From NCBI GenBank assembly GCA_958295665.1, contig OY282558.1, positions 463,648,495 through 463,712,494 on the forward strand: 64,000 nt of DNA, given 5' to 3'. Below, one piece after another: positions 62,310 to 64,000 of the stretch (positions within the stretch are counted from its first letter, which is position 1; each line of letters begins with the position of its first letter). A model generated the notes under the pieces. It had not been told where the DNA came from. It saw only the letters and a list, made by a program, of their open reading frames with translations, and ran no database searches. Position numbers and translations under genes: made by a program. The stretch is from Tipula vernalis. Taxonomy: Eukaryota > Arthropoda > Insecta > Diptera > Tipulidae.

Positions 62310-62880
62310 AATAAAACATTTATATTTATTTTTTTTTTTTTATAGATAGACCTGAACCACTTCCATAGAGAGGATATTGTTAATTAACACAATCATCATC
62401 ACTAATCATTTGTCACATACATCAAAATTTTAAAAGAAATTTATTGAGCCCTAAAGTAAGTGTAAAGGAATATATTAATTATGTACCTATTTAATTTATA
62501 TAATAATACATTTATATTTATTTATTTTTTTTATAGATAGACCTGAACAACTTCCATAGAGGATATTGTTAATTAACACAATCATCATCACTAATCATCA
62601 TTTGTCACATACATCAAAATTTTAAAAGAAATTTATTGAATCCTAAAGTAAGTGTAAACAAATATATTAATTATGTACCTATTTAATTTATATAATAATA
62701 CATTTATATTTATTTATTTTTTTTTATAGATAGACCTGAACAACTTCCATAGAGAGGATATTGTTAATTAACACAATCATCATCACTAATCATCATTTGT
62801 CATTTGTTAATACTTTGGGGTGATCCATCTATGTATTATAGATGGATTTAAATCTTTATCGATTTAACAATAAAGGTTGA
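62310..62880 (-). mobile_element. Helentron-like copy 3: 192 bp tandem array plus hairpin end
   Basis: About 2.6 units of 192 bp (anchor 'tagatagacctgaac' at 62343, 62534 and 62727) run to about 62808. They are followed by the inverse of the double-hairpin segment: 'aatactttggggtgatccat', then 'atggatttaaatc' and 'atcgattt'. The first hairpin ATCCATCT / AGATGGAT is intact. Half of the second hairpin is replaced by the array. The array unit is unrelated to the array in copy 1. Confidence 0.65.
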
Positions 62881-63125
62881 ATTTGCATGTAATTTTCCAT
62901 ACACTTCAACACCACTGTTTTTGGTTAAAACTGATCTCTTTTTTAAACCATCAAGATCTGCAAGCGCATCAAGGCCCTTCGACTCCAAGCTCCATCCAGT
63001 CAGCTGGAGGTGGGTTTTGTGTGCATCTTCTCCGTAATTTAAAAGCTGTTCTAAATAGGCTCGATAACTATAATTTCCATCTGCAGCACTTATTATCTTT
63101 CCATTTAAGGAAATGTTCACTTGAG
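62848..63125 (-). pseudogene. Fragment resembling F54H12.2-type proteins of Polinton/virus-like elements
   Basis: A 90-codon minus-strand frame (62848-63120) contains NISLNGKIISAADGNYSYRA, YLEQLLNYGEDAHKTHLQL, GLKKRSVLTKNSGVEV and YGKLHA. To my recollection these blocks match the conserved middle of proteins labelled 'F54H12.2-like', found in animal genomes within Maverick/Polinton-type or other virus-derived insertions. The frame opens with GTG, so this is probably an internal part. Similarity seems to continue upstream in another frame (about 63125-63180) across a frameshift and a stop. At its 3' end it runs directly into the Helentron-like end, which supplies its last few codons and stop. 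It is truncated and not functional as seen. Confidence 0.6.
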
Positions 63126-63199
63126 GGGATTTCTAGTTTTCTCAATATGCGTTGGCGCAATAAGTTTGGCAGCTTATTTTGCAACTGGTCAATAAATTG

Positions 63200-64000
63200 A
63201 TATTAGGTAACCCTTCAGCATTCAAAAAATGTTTAATTTTTCTGGATTCAATGGAATTTGATTCAATTCGGTAAAACGCCGGAACCAAAAACTACCTCCA
63301 ATCCTACTTATAAAGTTGCCCTTTATAAGAAAAAAACTTTTAATATTTCAATACCTCAAAAAACTAAATGAATTAAGAGATATTCAAAGAAGAAATTCAC
63401 AATAGTATATTTTCAGCGATTAGACAGGACCATAAAGCAACAAATCAGGCGAAACAATCAAATTTTTTTTTAGTTCAAGAAAAATTATTTCATCCCGAAC
63501 ATTTCTAAATTCAGTAAATCGCATCAATTTTCTAATTTAGGAATATTGAATAAGGAATTAGAGGATTATGTGGAATGTAATAATAATCATAAAACATTTA
63601 AATTTTAGGTTTCAAATTTAAAAAGGTGAACAATGTCTAATTTAAGGGTTCAGATCAGAATAATTGAAACACAGATAAGAAGGACTTACCAGCTAGCAGT
63701 ATTTTTCAGCAATCTCTCTTATTAATCTCTCGTGATTGTCTTTAAGCCATTGTCCCATACAAACCTTGCTTGCACTCCAAGGCAAATATATAATGAATAA
63801 TTTTAAATTAAAACGGGACAATGGACAACACTTCCTTAAATTCTAACTGTAACACAACATTACATGACGCACTGCATATCACAAGCACACACACATTTTT
63901 ACATAAGGCAATCAATTATGTACACTGTTTGATAGCCATTAATCACTAATTCGATTTTCAATCGATTCACTTTTATTATTTGCAATTGTTTTATACTGTT
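63200..64000. other. Non-coding stretch, possible exon debris
   Basis: No gene is established. On the minus strand at about 63690-63755 a short frame MGQWLKDNHERLIREIAEKY runs to a TAG that lies 3 bases before a splice-donor-like CTGGTAAGT. It may be part of the same virus-like insertion or chance. Confidence 0.35.

Noticed and set aside
1..64000. CRISPR arrays, tRNA or rRNA genes
   Set aside because: No regularly spaced short repeats with unique spacers, and no cloverleaf or rRNA sequence was noticed by eye.

Overview
This AT-rich 64 kb window looks like gene-poor insect nuclear DNA, most likely from a higher fly (Diptera, possibly Calyptratae). The placement is an inference. It rests on AT-rich non-coding DNA, short runs of the TACATA/TATGTA and ACTCGTA type common in fly genomes, and the transposon mix: I-like, Jockey/CR1-like and CFDP2/RTE-like non-LTR elements, a Gypsy remnant, and hAT-like and TTAA-type (piggyBac-like) non-autonomous DNA elements. 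I found no host protein-coding gene, tRNA, rRNA or CRISPR array. Nearly all recognisable coding potential is decayed transposon, broken by stops and frameshifts.

Layout. 1-2.1 kb: 3' part of an RNase H-bearing non-LTR element with a poly(A) tail, abutting an antisense RT fragment. 6.5-8.8 kb: the best-preserved RT, a 5'-truncated Jockey/CR1-like copy on the minus strand. 13.1-13.6 kb: an endonuclease fragment. 17.0-17.6 kb: a Gypsy pol fragment. 20-26.7 kb: a dense nest of inverted-repeat DNA elements. It includes a 910 bp hAT-like element with a perfect 8 bp target duplication, and a relative of it interrupted by a 1142 bp TTAA-flanked palindrome with GACA/GACT repeats in its arms. Next to these is a second foldback element. 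29.1-30.4 kb: another RT remnant. 30.6-31.3 kb: a 330 bp duplication. 31.7-32.0 kb: a 248 bp MITE. 33.9-34.35 kb: a CFDP2-type endonuclease. 40.3-40.8 kb: a strand-skewed GTTGAG-rich repeat. 42-44.8 kb: a double-hairpin, tandem-array (Helentron-like) element followed by a second hAT-like copy. 51-54.5 kb: a plus-strand Jockey fragment facing a minus-strand element that retains ORF1, endonuclease and part of RT, with a second copy's 3' end inserted inside it. 58-59 kb: another copy of that family. 62-63.1 kb: a CA repeat, a GC-rich island, a 192 bp tandem array with a third double-hairpin end, and a fragment resembling the F54H12.2-type protein of Polinton/virus-like elements.

The elements do not form one working pathway. 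Their nesting records successive insertions: I-like probably into an RT element, the TTAA palindrome into the hAT-like element, one MITE into a foldback arm, and a non-LTR 3' end into its own family member. The most unusual items are the TTAA palindrome and its single-armed relative, the double-hairpin family whose copies carry different tandem arrays, and the virus-like fragment at 62.9-63.1 kb. All family assignments come from reading motifs by eye; no database search was possible.
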